Below, piece after piece: positions 47,001-62,000 of a stretch of 64,000 nucleotides of DNA. Origin of the DNA: Lunularia cruciata. Lineage: Eukaryota > Streptophyta > Marchantiopsida > Lunulariales > Lunulariaceae. The notes below the pieces were generated by a model that had not been told where the DNA came from, ran no database searches, and saw only the letters and a list, made by a program, of their open reading frames with translations. Numbering within the stretch: the first letter of the stretch is position 1; every line of letters starts with the position of its first letter. The position numbers and the translations under genes were made by a program. The stretch lies in contig OX419762.1 in NCBI GenBank assembly GCA_948567375.1, positions 28,773,465-28,837,464 of the forward strand, given 5' to 3'.

Positions 47001-50000
47001 ACACGCTGAACAATGAAATAAATCTAGGATCCACAGGATTTCTTGCTCCACCAGGTCGCCCCATGGCGCCAACAAACTGACAGTCCTTAATGGTTTTCCA
47101 GTTGAGATCCTTCCTGAAAATTGAAATAATTGTCATGACGATGGAAGCTAGGAGGAAGAGCTTTTCTTGCTACATTGCCATGATGATGGAAGCTTGGAAG
47201 AAGAAAACTTCGTGTTCAGTAACTTCGATGATTGCTTACTACATATTCACTGTCACGATTTCATTCTCTCTACTAGCTTCATCTTGCGTGGTTGCAGGAT
47301 CAGGAGTTTACCCTCTGTCGTATATTCCAGCTCTCTCCACAAAAAGCTTGAGCATCGCAATGGGCTGCTGTGTACCGTACGTGTCAACCTTAGGCATGTT
47401 CAGATCATCAATGTAGACGATCATTTTCCTTCCCACCGGTGGTCCATAAGTGTCCTGCTCCCCACATTCATTTGTCAAGTTTCTTGATGCATCCACAGAT
47501 ACAGAGAGAAGGACGAGGTTCAGACACTAGCTGAATGGGCATCAATCCTTCGGATGGAAGCTATGCAAGACCCCAATGATCTCTAGGTCATTGACAAGAC
47601 TAGGGTTGCTGGAGTGGTAGGTGTCTGACTTGTTTCTAACAGAGAGGGATTAAATAGAGCGTAGCACATCTAAAGAGGATAAGACGACTGAAGACTGGTA
47701 CTTCGTGGTCCAAACTACCCATGGAGTGCCAGTCTATTCTTTGCATAGAGCTGCATTTTAGTCCATCATGCAGATCTTTACGCTCTTCTGCTCTAGAATG
47801 AATTGCCTTTTAACTCTCTTGTCTTCGTTCCAGAAGGAAGTTCGTCATCACCTGGCAAATCCACAGCTGGATCAAAGTAGCTCACGGTTCAAAGTCAGGA
47901 CTGTCCAGAAAGCTCACCTTTAGAAATTGGAATGTAACAAGTTGTGATCTTTTAACCCACTTTTCTGTCACCGGTGCTCATGTCAGGACCCAATGTTCTT
48001 TCATTTAAGTTACATCCCCGATGTAAGGACCCAACTTCTCGCTCCCAATTTTAAGGGTTTTCTGAGGGGTGAGAAGGGATGGGCCAAATATGGGGCAGAA
48101 GGCGACCAGATCCGTCACAGGACTCGTTCAGTTGTGGTGGCATGGGAGCTACTAACTTACAACATGAAAGGGGACGTAATTCCGGCTGCTGCTCAGTCTG
48201 GGGTCTCGGGAGAAGAATGAAGCAAATAGGGGGTCATGATTACACGTATCTTCAATTTGTGGTCTACCCAATTTCCTTCGTGAGCAACAACGACGAGAAT
48301 CTCTTCCAAATCGGACATCGTTGCAGAGAAATTGGCAAAAAAAATCTTCTCCCCAGCCAGATGCATTGAAGATAGGTGCCCACCATCAAATTCCCCAATT
48401 GCCTTTGACATCCACCATGACAGGCAGGAGCACTTGGTTAACATCGCAACTCCGGCTTTTCACCTCTGAATTGATTATGGGGCTGGCCTGAGCTCAACTT
48501 AGACAGAGCCCACAAGCTTTACAATATTTGCAGAGGATCTGAGAAACAGCGTTAGAAACGTTTACGGCGCGCCGAGCAGCGGTGTGTACATGTGCAGGAA
48601 ATCAAGTGAAGTATACTGTGGACTGGGAGAACGTACAGGGCCGCTCAATCTCCACGCGAGAAGGTTCAGATTGGAGGGTTTTATGCCATGGGCTACGATG
48701 CAGAAACAACTGACCCTCTCTACAAACCCTGCCCTTTCTACATCACTTTCTCAAAGGAAAGCGGCATCGCTTATGGCACCTTCTACCAGAAGATGTCGTG
48801 GACGGTTCTCGAACCTTGGACCTGAAATTGATGCTGTGGGGTTTATTACCTTCTCTCAAAGACCTACTTTTCTTTCTCAGTTCTCGCTCATGCTTTGCCT
48901 GGTGACTAGTAAAATTGCATTTCATAGTTTGCACTGCTTTTGAGTGCACTGGATATCCAGTTTCAGAGTGACGACTAACTCAGACGACTAATTTCCCAGT
49001 AGTGTTCCTAGTGGTCTTGAAACATACCCCAGGTTCGTATAAATGGATGAGGCTTCTTGCAAGAACTTCTATCCGTCAGCATGATGCTGAGAAAACTCTG
49101 AGTGGCCCTTGCTGCCCCTGATGTTCTACCCGGATATGATTGTCCTCCTCCGCATTGAGCTCTTGCATGAATCACCTTAGCTATTGTTAACATTGACCTT
49201 CTAGCACTTAACCGAGGATGTCTCGCTGAAGCTGGTATATCCGATTTCTAAGTTTCTGTGGGTTTCTTTTTGGCTGCTTGATCACTTGCTGGTTGCAGCT
49301 TTGGGACCGTATCGCTACTACCATGCTGAATCTGGCCCTTTGAGCTATTACTTCTGTCTGGGTCCATCAGTGCAGAGTGTTTTTGATGGGTTTGTTTCTC
49401 TCATGGGCCGCCAGCTCACCCTTCCTCTACGCTACTCTCTTGGGCTATTCGGGATCCTCCATGGCCAATGCGGATGCTGAAAATGCACAAAAGCTCAGTT
49501 CTTTCCCTTCTACTTGCTGATCATACGGCACTCCTTGTGATGGCTTACATCTCTTGTCTCATTCCACTGTGAACTCCACAGGGGAGAAGTGAGTTTTCAC
49601 TTGGAATAATCAGCGCTTCCCGGATCCAAAAAGGTCTTGTGGGACAACTCAGAGCTCAAGGGATTCATGTGTTTGCGAAACGTTAAGCCTTGGCTATTAA
49701 GAAGCCATCAAGAGAACATGTACTTAAAGTCCAGAAAAGGATTTATTTGGAATGCCGGAAGCGACTCACCGGCAATTGCCATATAGTGGAGCGCTCAAGC
49801 GGGTACTAACGGGTACTAAGCGGGTACCCGCTTCCTACTTTGACTTTACGATTCATGCAGGCTACAACTTCTGGAGGCAGTCAATGAAAAATCAGTTGCT
49901 GGAATCTGGTGTTGAGGTTTGCTGGAATGACAATAACGAGTTTACCCTGACGGATGATTCAAACATCTTTGCAATGGATATTCTACCCAGTATAGGTGAT

Positions 50001-53000
50001 AGATACTCAGTCTCTGTTTTCAGAGTTCGCAAACCTGCCAGCGAAGTGGGAGCTCCTATTCAAACTTTGCTCATGGCACAATGTTCCTATGAAGCGATGA
50101 AAGAGAGGCTCCAAGTGTGATGCCATTTGTGATCACTCGCTTAGCTACCCCCTGGATACACTAGTTTTGCGCACAGACGTGGTCAGGGGACAACTTAACA
50201 GATTGGAAGACGCTCAAGTTCAACATTCCTATGGGTCTCTCAGCTGGCCTGTCGGCTTTACCAGGAAGATATGGCCATGATGTTGGAGGATTTGCAGGGC
50301 CTAACCCATAGGCAGAGCTTCTGCAACGATGGGTGCAGGAAGGGAGTTTTTACCCCCGCCTTGGCATCCACTCCTGGAATAAGACGACTCTATGACAGAC
50401 CATTGGATGTCCGAGTCCTGTATAGGGAACATCAGGCGAGTTGAGGGTTCCGAATGAGACTCATTCCCTTTCTCTTCGCGTCGTCATTGGATTTCATCGC
50501 ACAGCTGAACCATTGATGCGACCATTATAATGGCCTTGTTCAAAGATGCGGATGCGCATCTTTGAACAAGGATTTGAGTATATGCTAGGAAACTCAGTGC
50601 TGGTTGCTCCGGTATTTGCAGAAGGAGCCACCAGAGCCTTGAATCTGCCATTGCTTTCACATAATCCTAGGGAGAGCACTACAGTAAAGCAATCTCTGCT
50701 ATCTGGGTGGTTTGAGTCCTCTAGTGGCAAGTTCTTTTACGATGGGAGGGACTGTATAGGCCCCCAGAAATGCAATCATTCCACCAGTTTTCGTCTCCCA
50801 ATGAGGAATCGTTCCTCTTGGACGAATCATGCACCACGACGGAAAAGTTCCTGATGATGAAAGAATTGTGCTTCTCTTTCTCCCTCTTAAAGCTAGCATC
50901 ACAGGAAAAGTGAAGTGACCATTTCTGACGACGATGGTTTGAGTTTGAGTTACCTTGAGAAAGGTGAGTAATTAGAGTAAAAGCTCTGGATGGAGACTCC
51001 GAGAGCTTCGAGTGGGGGAGTCCGGATGTAAAGGTTGGCTTGGAAGTAATCCATCCAGGATACAGGCCACAGTATTGCAAAATATAGGTAGTGGTTGCAA
51101 CAGAGAAAAGACCCAGAGAACTCTTCTAGTAGATGGTGTCACGAGCCTGAGACACAGAAGGCCACAGCGTGGTGGCCATTCCGCTGGAACCGATCTTAAC
51201 AGAACAACACCTACCAAACAAGACGAAGAGTTGGCCTCAAAGGGCCTCCAGAACTTCATCCGAGTAATATTTTGTAGAAGATGTAGCCTAGAGTTCATAA
51301 TTGGAGACTGATTGTGTTTATGACAACACCATAAGCTGGAACTTCAATCTCTCTCTGATCTTCTGAATCGAATATCTGTACTGGTGGAGATGGTTAACAG
51401 GATGATACATGCTAAGGTGCTGTACTCAAGTAGCAAGGCGACCGTGGAACAGGATATCATGTTTACCAGACATACCTTGGTTCTTTTCTCGACTGAATCT
51501 TCGATCGTAATCTGCACATCCATGGAGGTGGTCCTACTACTGAAATTCATAGCCAGAACCAACCAGCCTGTCGGAGGTAAAGTGCTGAAGTACTTTTGGA
51601 TGATCACAGTCTTCGCAGTTCCACTCTCGCCCACGAAGAGAACAGATTTTCCAGCCTAGAGGGTAAAGATGGTCAATTTAGTATCTTGCTGTAAGTTGCC
51701 CTCCATTCAGGCGTGGTGGGTCTACGATCGAAAGTAGCTACTGTACTCATTTAAGTAGCAGTGAATTTTCTTGTTGTCAACGAATTGTAACAAACGTTGT
51801 CTAGCAAGAAAATTAACAGTGTATGGACCCCTTCGACGATTTGTTCAGTTCCTATCGATCTGACAAGAAAAACCAGCACACGACCCATCCTGGTAGGTCT
51901 TTCTCAGATAAGCATGTTGTGGAATTTTGTTTATAATTGTATCCGAATTAAAGCTATGTGTGTGATTTCCATGTCTAATTAAAAGGAGCACCTCATTTCT
52001 GCCAGTTGTATCTGCTGTCCTAGTGCCTCAAAATGCCTAACTTGGCATTTATGCGGTCCCATGACTTTAAAAGAAGCGAGGGGAATGTCCAGGACAAATA
52101 GGATGGTGATACCTGGACCAGAGTATTTAAAAGCCAGGTTGATCGTACTGTGTCCACCGTCGGTACAAGTATTTTAGCAAAGACTTTGTCAGGAGGTGGC
52201 TGCACATCTTACCACGCCCGAATTAAGGGTTAGATTGGCAATGATAAAAGCAATGCTTTGAACTGAGGAAGTTTGATGCACTATCACGAAACAAAGTTGA
52301 TATCAAAGCAGAGGAACAGAGACGGATCCCTTCGAGTAAAACGCACTCTCATTGAAACTCACTGGAACTGTACTCTTCAGTTGGTTGTTGAATGATTATC
52401 TTTGTTGAAAGACAAGGTGGATCGGCTTACAGTGTAGTCTGGAACCATTGATTTCCAGGATCGCCACTGGAGATCAACTATGTCAAAGCAATATTCGTAT
52501 AAGGAGTCCATAGGAAGTTGATTTGGGGGTAGTGGATCGTTGGGACTGGTTCCCAATCCTGCCAGGTTCTTGAGAAACTTGTCAAAACGGTCTCGATCCT
52601 TAACAGTTGTGCTCTGAATCAAGCCTGCCCCGATTGACCAAATTGTGCAGAATATAAACACTGCCTCCAGTCCCTGATTTGTTCAGTTCCAGATTACTCG
52701 ACTTTAGGCTCGGTGCACCATCCATTAGAGCCACAGTGTTTTCAGAACTTGTTAGACATGCTCCTAAATAAAACAAGTGGCATGAAGTGTATCTTCTGTT
52801 CTCATACGACACGTTTGTATGCATATTTGCTGCATCAGGGGAAGGTTCTTAGGCACCTGAGGAGTATTGACTTGCTTCCCATCACCCAGAATGACCTCCA
52901 AAAGAGTGCAAAGCTGCGTCGCCATATTCAAGTTCGTGATCGGAATTGTCTGCTGCAAAGGCTTGGTGATGACATCATCTGTTACACCTTCCAAGACGTA

Positions 53001-56000
53001 CTCTATACATTTCTGTACGTATTTCTCCATAAATTCTCTCAAACTATCTGCTTCATCCGCACTGTGAACACGAGAATAACGAATCATACTCGTCAATCCC
53101 TTCTTTGACTTCTAACCTTACGAAGACCCACAAAAACTTTAACTCCAGTGAGAAAGTACTCGTCAGCATATACTGGAATCCAAATTTGCCAAAGCACTTT
53201 AAGTTCATCAGTATTCACTCCAAGTTGCTTACACTGCTCTCGAGTTACACCACTTCCAAAGAAAGGGCTTATAACCCAAATTTTTGTTATCAACGAACAC
53301 CATACCGCATCTGCTCACAGTAGCTGGAGACGCATACTGTAGATCTGCTACCTGTCAGATCCACCAACAACTGGATTACCGCCCGTTCCCTGATTCCACT
53401 TTTCCTTTTTAAAGGAATTTTTTATTTAAATAGAACATCAAATTTTTTTTTATAATATTGAATTAAAATTTGAATATGGTTTTATTATTATGTTTGTTTA
53501 ATTTTTTTGAATTTTTATCCAATTAAAATTTTTTTTCCAACAATAATTTTTTGACTTAAAGAATAAAAAATAAAATAAGGTAAGAAATACAAAATTATTA
53601 TATAAAAATAAATTTAAAATTTTTGAATTACGAAAAATCAAAAAATTAAATTTGAATATGTAATAAAACAATAAGATATCGTTTATTGGAAAATGTTCCA
53701 AAAAGAACTCCCAATCAGCGGACTTAGACATGCTGCCTGATACCTTCAAGATAATCAATGAAGCCACGTAATGGCTACTTGGCTTCAGAGAAGGTACGGG
53801 GAGACTGAGTGAGAGAGAAGTAGTCTAGCCTCGGCTTAGTTACAGGGTTGTTACAGTTTTCAGAAGAGTTGAACGCAGTGTGTTGCAGGTGTGGAGAGAG
53901 TTTTGGGACCTCAAACAGCAGTTTGGCGTGATTCTGAAGACGAATGCGTTCTCCGTTTGGAAGGGTCAGTAACTTGTTGTCATCCATGACGCTGTTCATG
54001 TCTTCGACCCAGAGAGCATCCACGTCACCGTCAAATACTAGATAAAACCTGTCCTGTCTTTCTGGAGGGAGAGACTTATTAATCTCTCGGAAGATATTTG
54101 ACAGGAGACCGTCAGTCCAATCCCGAGTATCAGGATCTGCATTACAGAACAAACCATTAGAGCACTGCACTAGTTTTACTAGCTGTCATTGCTGCGTAGC
54201 ACCTATAGACTCTGTATGATCACATTACCTTGACGTTTACAAACCACATGTTACGTTCAGTAGCATAATTACTGTAAAGCGACATATTTGATGACCAAGG
54301 ATCTGTATTCCCGGGATAGAACCAATATAGCACAATAGGTAACTCTGGCCGTGCCACGAGAACCTCAGATATAACTATGGCCCTCTTGCTACAAGGTTGA
54401 TGGCTACTGCTTGGACCATCAGATGCTGAATCAACTTAGAGGTGATTAAGGTTACTGCACTCGTTTCTAGACCAATACTGCTTACCCATCTCTCCAAATA
54501 GCTCGTTGGTGGGTTGAGCCTTAGGATTGATAACGTGAAGCTTCGTTGGGTAGCCCATTCTAGTCTGTGCTCGAGCTAAAGTGTTCAGAATAACACTCTT
54601 GCCACCTCCAGTAGGACCAACAACCATGGTAGTATGCCGTGTAAGCATTGTCTCGTACAGCTGAATGACTTTGTCGACTTGTTCACTGGCTCCAGTCATT
54701 ACCAGGTACAGGTTCTCCTGTATGCCCCCTCATCATATTAACAAAAGAACTATGAGACCAACTTTGTATGGAAACTGAAGCTCTTACCTCATTCTGCCAC
54801 ATGAGTTAAGAACCATAACATTCTCTACACATGATACCTTAGAAGTTAGTTTCTACGAAGAGTGAGAGCATGAAGCTGTTAATGTTTTCGGACTGTTCTC
54901 GTTCAACCTCATGATGGGGGATATCTAAATGCTTCTCACCTTCAAGTCCAACTCCACAACGTCATTAAGAGTCGGATAACGAACACGAGGGCAATCCAAT
55001 CCTGGAAATAAATCATTGATGAGCCCCAAGAATAGGGGCACGTCTTCAAAGACAAACTTGGGAAGATTCATATCTCGTAAAGCTCTCATCAGTACAAGTG
55101 CTTCACTCATGTCTGGGAAACCACGCTTGAACGAGCCGGCCATCACCAAAACTGATTTTAGAGCCCGTAGTCCAAAGTCATAATGATATTGCTTCGAAAG
55201 CTGTTCCCGAGAGAGTTTGTAGAGCACAGTCATCTTTTTCGCTAGAACTTTCGCCGTATCAAAACTGTAATCAATCCAAATGTGGATGTGAGTTAACGTC
55301 TGTTGGATCATTTGGAGCTTTTAGCCTCAAGGCTATCCTGTAAGAGGGAATATAAAAGCATGCTTCGTTATCAGTTATGATTTAACTATTGCATACAAGA
55401 TCTCTTACTCGATCATCTGCCATCTAATTGGTGTTTGTGATTGGACTACAATTGTCAGATCATTTGAAATAATCTGATCGTATGGTTGGAAAGAAATGGA
55501 GATCCAGAGTAGAAGCCTACCCTTCTGAGAAAAGCATAATCTCACATATCTGGAGAAAATCAGGCACAATCATTGTGACTGGACGAAACAAAGCTTTGAG
55601 GTTATCGGGCAGCTCAGTTCTTCCTGCATATCCAGGATTCATGGTGATGAATATTCCGGTTCGAGGGTCCAGAGCAATTTCTCTACCTTCAAAGGGGAAC
55701 TTTCTTTGGTGATTTTTCAGAGCTTCCTGTGGAGAAAGCCAAGTAAACGTGAGTTAATTACATAAGTCCATACAAAATGAATCTGAATGCATTGAAACCA
55801 ATATCTAACAGGAGAAAGAGATCAACAAAAGCTTCTTCTCTTATTTGCATCTTCTTTGCATTTGTGACTATCACAATTCAAGCCAAGCAAAGATCTCGAA
55901 AGATCCCGTGAAAGAAGATTATTGTTCGCCTTGACATAACATTTCTAGAGGTCTTTCTGTATCGTAAAATCACCTGAATTTGCTTGATTTGTGAGGACAC

Positions 56001-59000
56001 AACAGACAGCACTTCAGCTTCTATACGGTTGAACTCATCAAAGCATCCCCAAGCTCCACATTGGACAAGTCCTGAGAAAATTGAACCCATTGCCTGCACA
56101 TAACAGGAACAAATGTCGAACTACTTGATGTCTGCAAGTTCTTGGTAATTGATCATGTACATTTCAACGAATTCCAGATCTGGTAGACTTGTGCTTGAAC
56201 CTCCACTCTAAGGAACAGGCTGTAAACCACGTCTCTCTTCACGACAGCATGAGAGCCACAAACAGAGACTAACCTTGTAATCGAGACCATCCCCACAGTT
56301 GAAAACAACACAGAGTAGCGCCATTGATTTTGCAAGATCTTTCGTTGTTTCTGTTTTCCCAGTTCCTGCAGGTCCAGCTGGAGCACCGCCGAGGCGATAT
56401 GTAAGGGCTGTTGTAAGGGTCATATAGCAACGATCTGTCAGAGCTGTAATAACAAGGCGCCCATTCAAGCCCATATACTCATAGCCATACTTGAATTCTC
56501 CAGTACATTGCCTGCAAAATTGTGAGTGTTACGTTAACACATAAGTAAGATAAATGAATATTCCCCCAATCATAATTCGCTTTCTCGCTTCTCTGAATGC
56601 ATAACAGCTCAACAGAGACGTTGAATAGCATCTAGAGCAAGAGTTAAATGCGATTGGAAATTCAGGGGTTGATGGATGTTATACACAAACCTTATCAAAG
56701 TATTATCCTCCTTACGATCCCAATAAAATCGAAGTTGACTCTCCCATGCAAATTCTCGATGATCCAGAATACTGTCCCGAACAAATGTATCAATAATATC
56801 TCTTGCATGTACCTCGATAATAATGAGGGCGTTGATCTGTTCAAACAACGAAAGTTTTATTTATCTGCCTCTCTTTTGAGAGGAGCATTCTGGTAAGAAG
56901 TGCTAACTGCGGGATAACCACCACTTCGAATTCTGTGGACATAAAAGTGGACTTTTTACACTGTCATAAACTGCCTGAAGGGAATAAGGAAGATTATATG
57001 AAGAGTTCCTACACGCAGGACCCCAGTTTCCAGTTTAGACTTATACACAAGTGACACTAACCTTTTTCCGCTGTAAACTGCTGAGATCTGATCGAACCAT
57101 ACCAACAAGCTCTGTTAATTGATTCGTCAGTTTGAGACTGAAATTTTTCATTGCACTTTTGTCTCCAAGCCTCACACAACGGAAGGCATCTTCTACTTCC
57201 CACGTCCACCAGATGGTACTACCAGCCTGTCAGCAAAAGCACTTAGTTTTCCTCTATTTCTAATATGGCTATGTTGATCATAGGGTGAGAGGAGCTTTAG
57301 AATAGATCCTGCTTACAACTCAAAGCAGCTCCACTTAGGGATAAAGGATGAACAGACTTCTTATGTTAACTACTAGTGAGTGGCCTCAGCTCACTCACCA
57401 AGGTAACCATGCCAAGGTTGTCGTAGATCCAGTCACTTCTTTTTGACTTCGCATAGTTGTACACACCCTCCTTCATTATATCGAAGAGGGTACTCCTCAT
57501 CTCACTTTCCACAGCTTTCATCCAGACCTCCACGGCCATTTCAGTAGAGACCTTCATTCCGAAACCAAACGTCTCGGCTTCTGAAGATTTCATTCCGGTC
57601 ACAGTTTTGGCCTTCTCACCAAATGTTAGAGCAGCACAGTTATCAAATAACTTCAACATGTGTTCCTGTATAGATGTTGGATCTGAAGTACCCAGAACTG
57701 ATAGAAGCTCGTCATCAGAAATAAAAAAGAACCTGGGGAAGGCATTCCTCTTACTGTCCAAGTACCTGAGAAGGAGATGTGCCGACAGTTCAAGGATAAG
57801 TAACCGCACACGATATATATTTCTCAATTGGCTAACTTCGAAACCATAGGCAACTTCCTGATTCGAACGGAGAAGACTATTTATCAAACCCCTTAAATGG
57901 CTGTCTCTCATCTAATTTCAACTTTGTAAAATTTCCTCAGGTTTCTACTGGATACATAGAAGTTGGTTCTGCGTAACTTACTCACTCAAACTCTTCTGAC
58001 AATTCTCCAACTGATTGTAAAGCATTTTGAGTGTGTCTAAACGACCATCGGAACCACATGCTTCAAGAATGTTGGGGGTTTTGGCTGCTTCAGCCATGAT
58101 CTTGATCCAGTTTTTGTCAATCACATCAAAACGTTTCGCTTCTTCCGGAAGTTGATGACGAATATCATCTGACCCTATGAATATACTCTCAAGATACATC
58201 CACTTTCTTTGCACCTGTTTAAAGATAGTAATCAAGACTGACAGTTTATTCTTCTCATAATGCGGCGGAGGATGTCCATGTTTTAATTACGCATTCAACC
58301 TGAAGCAATGCTAAAGACGAGAATTCTATCAGTTTCTGGCAATGACATCGTTATAGGCACCACAACCGTTAACTCGAGAGCTGTTAAGAGAGCATGAAAT
58401 CGTGTTTACTCGGATTTCATGGTGGAGAAATATACTTACTTGCATCCAGATATCAATCACTTCACCAACCAGACTCAGCTTTTGTTCCCAACCGCTGACT
58501 TCATCAAGGAAAGGGCGGACGTAGCGGGAGCTACTCATTCCTTGGAGATTCATCATGATCTCTTCCAGCAACACAGTTGTTTGTTCTGTCGACCTAAGAA
58601 CCCACCCTCGGTCGACTCCGTCTTTGGTATACTTAAACACATCGAACTGCTGCACTTTCCAGCTCTCAGCCAGGTTCTTAAGCTCTGTTTCAATGTTGAG
58701 CTCCTTGATTGCAGCATTTGTAATTTCACTGTGGAACAAGTTTCAAGAAATTTCGTTTAGATGGCAGCTCTCTTCAGGAATTAGAATGACACCCATTCAT
58801 GCCCATTTCTAAACAGTAAGGGAAGCTTTCTGCAGCTTGAGAGTTGCTGTAATTTGACTGCATCAATAGCTTGAATTCATGTGCAATCTGGGGCCCACGG
58901 GTATAGTGCTCACTGGACCTGATAACATCTGCAAAATTGTGCAGCTCCATTCTGAATATACTAGCCAGGGTGAAAGTTTTTGGATCCATATCAAAGCTTT

Positions 59001-62000
59001 TGCCGGTTTCCTTCATCAACTTATCCCAATGACGCTTCCGCAAAGCTTCACTTTTCAAGTCCTAAATACAAGGGTGTCCAACCATATCAATGCCATAACT
59101 TGATGCATATAGACCGATACGTGGCCTCTATTATAAGTACGTATTGAGAATTGGCATTAGTTTCTTTCACAGGATAATTGGGTCATGGAGGGCAACACAT
59201 TCAACAGAAAGCACACGAGTCATTGAGGTGCGGTAATTTGAATTGCATATACATTAATTGGAGTGTCTGAATATTAGTATTAGCCAAATGTTGGCATTTA
59301 ATTGTAAGACTTTTGACAGATTATTAACAAGAAATTTTGAGGACAAAATTTGCAGGTAGCTGCTAGAAAAAGAAAATGGACCTACAATGCATCATGATCA
59401 ATAGTCACCACGCTAAGATTCAATCTGCATCACAATTTAAGAAGAAGAATGCAAACCTGAATCAAGGGTAAGGAGTCTTGGAATCCCTTCAGTTTGGCCT
59501 CCAAGTTGATGTAGGGAATTTGAGTCTTGAGCCGCTTGAGCCTCTTCATACGGATGCTAAATTCATCCGTGATAGATACAAGCTTATTGATATCAAGCTC
59601 AGCCCACAACATCCCTGAGTAACTCTCTACTGTTTTGGAAAACTCGATGTAAATGTCGTAGATAAGAGCAGCATTTTTCAACGACGATTCAACCTGCCAT
59701 TCATGTTCCACTTCAGTTTGATTACAGCAGGAAAACCCCCTCATAAGTAAAATTTGAGTAAAAGAAGCTGATATATGGGCTCGCTCTATTTGTACTGTTC
59801 GATTAAAGTTTTAAGTGGTTGTTGGCCAACTTAGTCCTATCACTTGAGAAAGAGAATTCCTAACTCTTAACTAACACATATTCTTGGATAACAAGATGAA
59901 AGTGGAAGCATATACAAATGCATGATCCTCTGCTATTTGTGATGCTCTTGATACAGACCTTGATGTTAGATCATGTTTATAGAGATGTTCTGTAGATGGA
60001 AAGGAGGGTGTCAACCAAAATTCGGTCAGTAACAACGAATACGTTCTTAAATCTTAGATCCAGACAAATATACCTCAAACAATGCAGGGTACGACGTAAC
60101 GGGCATATCGAACAGTTTCTGCGCGAGTACTAGTGCATCTTTCGTTTTCAGCATAGTATCTAGCTCCCCCTGAATAAGTGATAAAAAACATTAAGTTATG
60201 TTCATAAGCAAAAAATCTTTGATTACGACAAGAAAGCAATATTCTACACTCTTTTCTCATTTTGTGTGTTTCAAGTCCAAGAGTATACGACTCTTGTAAT
60301 AAGTTTGCAACATTTTACACTCTTCTTCCATCTGTGTTTCAGCATCAAAGATTACATGATAAGACTCCTTGGAATTAGAATGCAAAATGGTACAGTCTTA
60401 TTAACGTTAGCACCCTTAAGTAGACTTAAGATGTATGAAAAGACACAGAGTTTGTCGATGGATCCTCAGATGCTAAGAACCTGATATTGGGTGAGCAGTT
60501 GAACTCCCTCATCTAAATCAGTACACTTCACGGGTCCTCGTGCCATCATGCGATCACGAAACGCAACAGTCTCGAACACAAAATCTTCAGCCTGCAATTA
60601 GTCAGTCAAAGCATATCCCATCCCGAAATGAGTTGGATTCACACTTTGAGGTATCAAAGAAGGCACAACAATTAGCGGGTTTCATTTTCGGATTTCCGAT
60701 GTCGTTAAGGGATAATCTAAAACTAATAACGGGGCACCCTATAAAGACAATCTGAAGTCCGATTGAATGAATGCATATTTTATTTTTCCGAAATATTTCC
60801 AAGTGAAGAATACGGAGTAATCAACGAAGGATCATGAAGGTCTACACGGCTAGATAAAATCCCATAAGACACCTCTGAACACACCGGGTAAACTCTGGTA
60901 GATAATATAGGAAACCCACCTAAAAAAAAGATTTCGTAAAGTTAAGTGAATTTCAGACAATTCTTAAGAAACCAAACATTAATGGTTGGTACGCCGAGAT
61001 TTTAATAGCAGGCTAATTGGAACCCTTAGTTCACAAAAGCTTCTGGCATCCAACAATTTAGATTCATGCATCAGTGTTATGGATCTTCGACGGCTGTATC
61101 AATTTACCTGCTTTTGAGTACCGGCAACGAAATTCTTTTTTATAGATTGTAGCGTCACACTCAACTCCCTGGCCTCATGCTCCAAGAGATCCCACCTGCT
61201 CTATCCATGCAAACAGATACCTTGAACGCATGGACGTCGACAAGGAAGATAGAGATTCACAATGACAACACATCACATCATGGACAAGTGTGAGGAATCT
61301 TCTTTCACAAAACAAGGGAAATACTAAAACTTTCCTCCATTTTCACACGAGAATAACTGCCTCAAAGTTTGGGTTCTACAACCAATCTAATGAGGAATTC
61401 CACGTGGGGATGGGGCAACTTCCCAGTGCTTCATCTTACCGTGTTCTTATGGTGTAGGTCCGCGTCCTGTCTTCATCTGAAGTGGAAATTTTGTAAAGGT
61501 CCCGTGTCCTAGTCCTTTCCTCCAGATCTAAGTACCTGAAAAGAAAGTAAAATACCTTTTAACTTAACAGGAAGCAGGGAGGTATAGCTCAGTGGTAGAG
61601 CAATCGGCTGCAGTCCGATAGGTCATCAGTTCAATCCTGGTTGCCTCCTCATCTCTACGAATACCTCCTCCCCTATAACTGATAGGCGCTCTGAAGCACT
61701 GACCTATTTCTTTATGAAGGAAGAAATATTTCCTACGCTTATGCGAAGACGTAAAGAAACCACCAGGACATACAGGGCATCTTATCTATATATCAATGAC
61801 TATGAATCCAGAACACGGTTAAGGGAATCCTATATAGTTAGAACACCCCAGACCTGAGAGTCAGAGAATCCATGCTTTAACGATTGACGGAAGCTAGAGT
61901 GCAATTGAAATCAGACTTACTCAAGTTCCATGATCATTCCAGCAGTCAGGATTTCTCCAACAACATTGAGTACCATCTTCAGATTCTCTAGAGAGTCTGG

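Noticed and set aside
48012..48444. Candidate solo LTR beginning tgtaaggaccc in the dynein intron
   Set aside because: No convincing CA end, no target duplication and no second copy in the window.
53093..53293. Minus-strand frame overlapping a dynein exon ([19 protein letters not shown]...)
   Set aside because: It runs in a different frame from [16 protein letters not shown]. The dynein frame fits a GTAAGC donor at 53232 and joins in phase to the next exon, so this frame is intronic noise.
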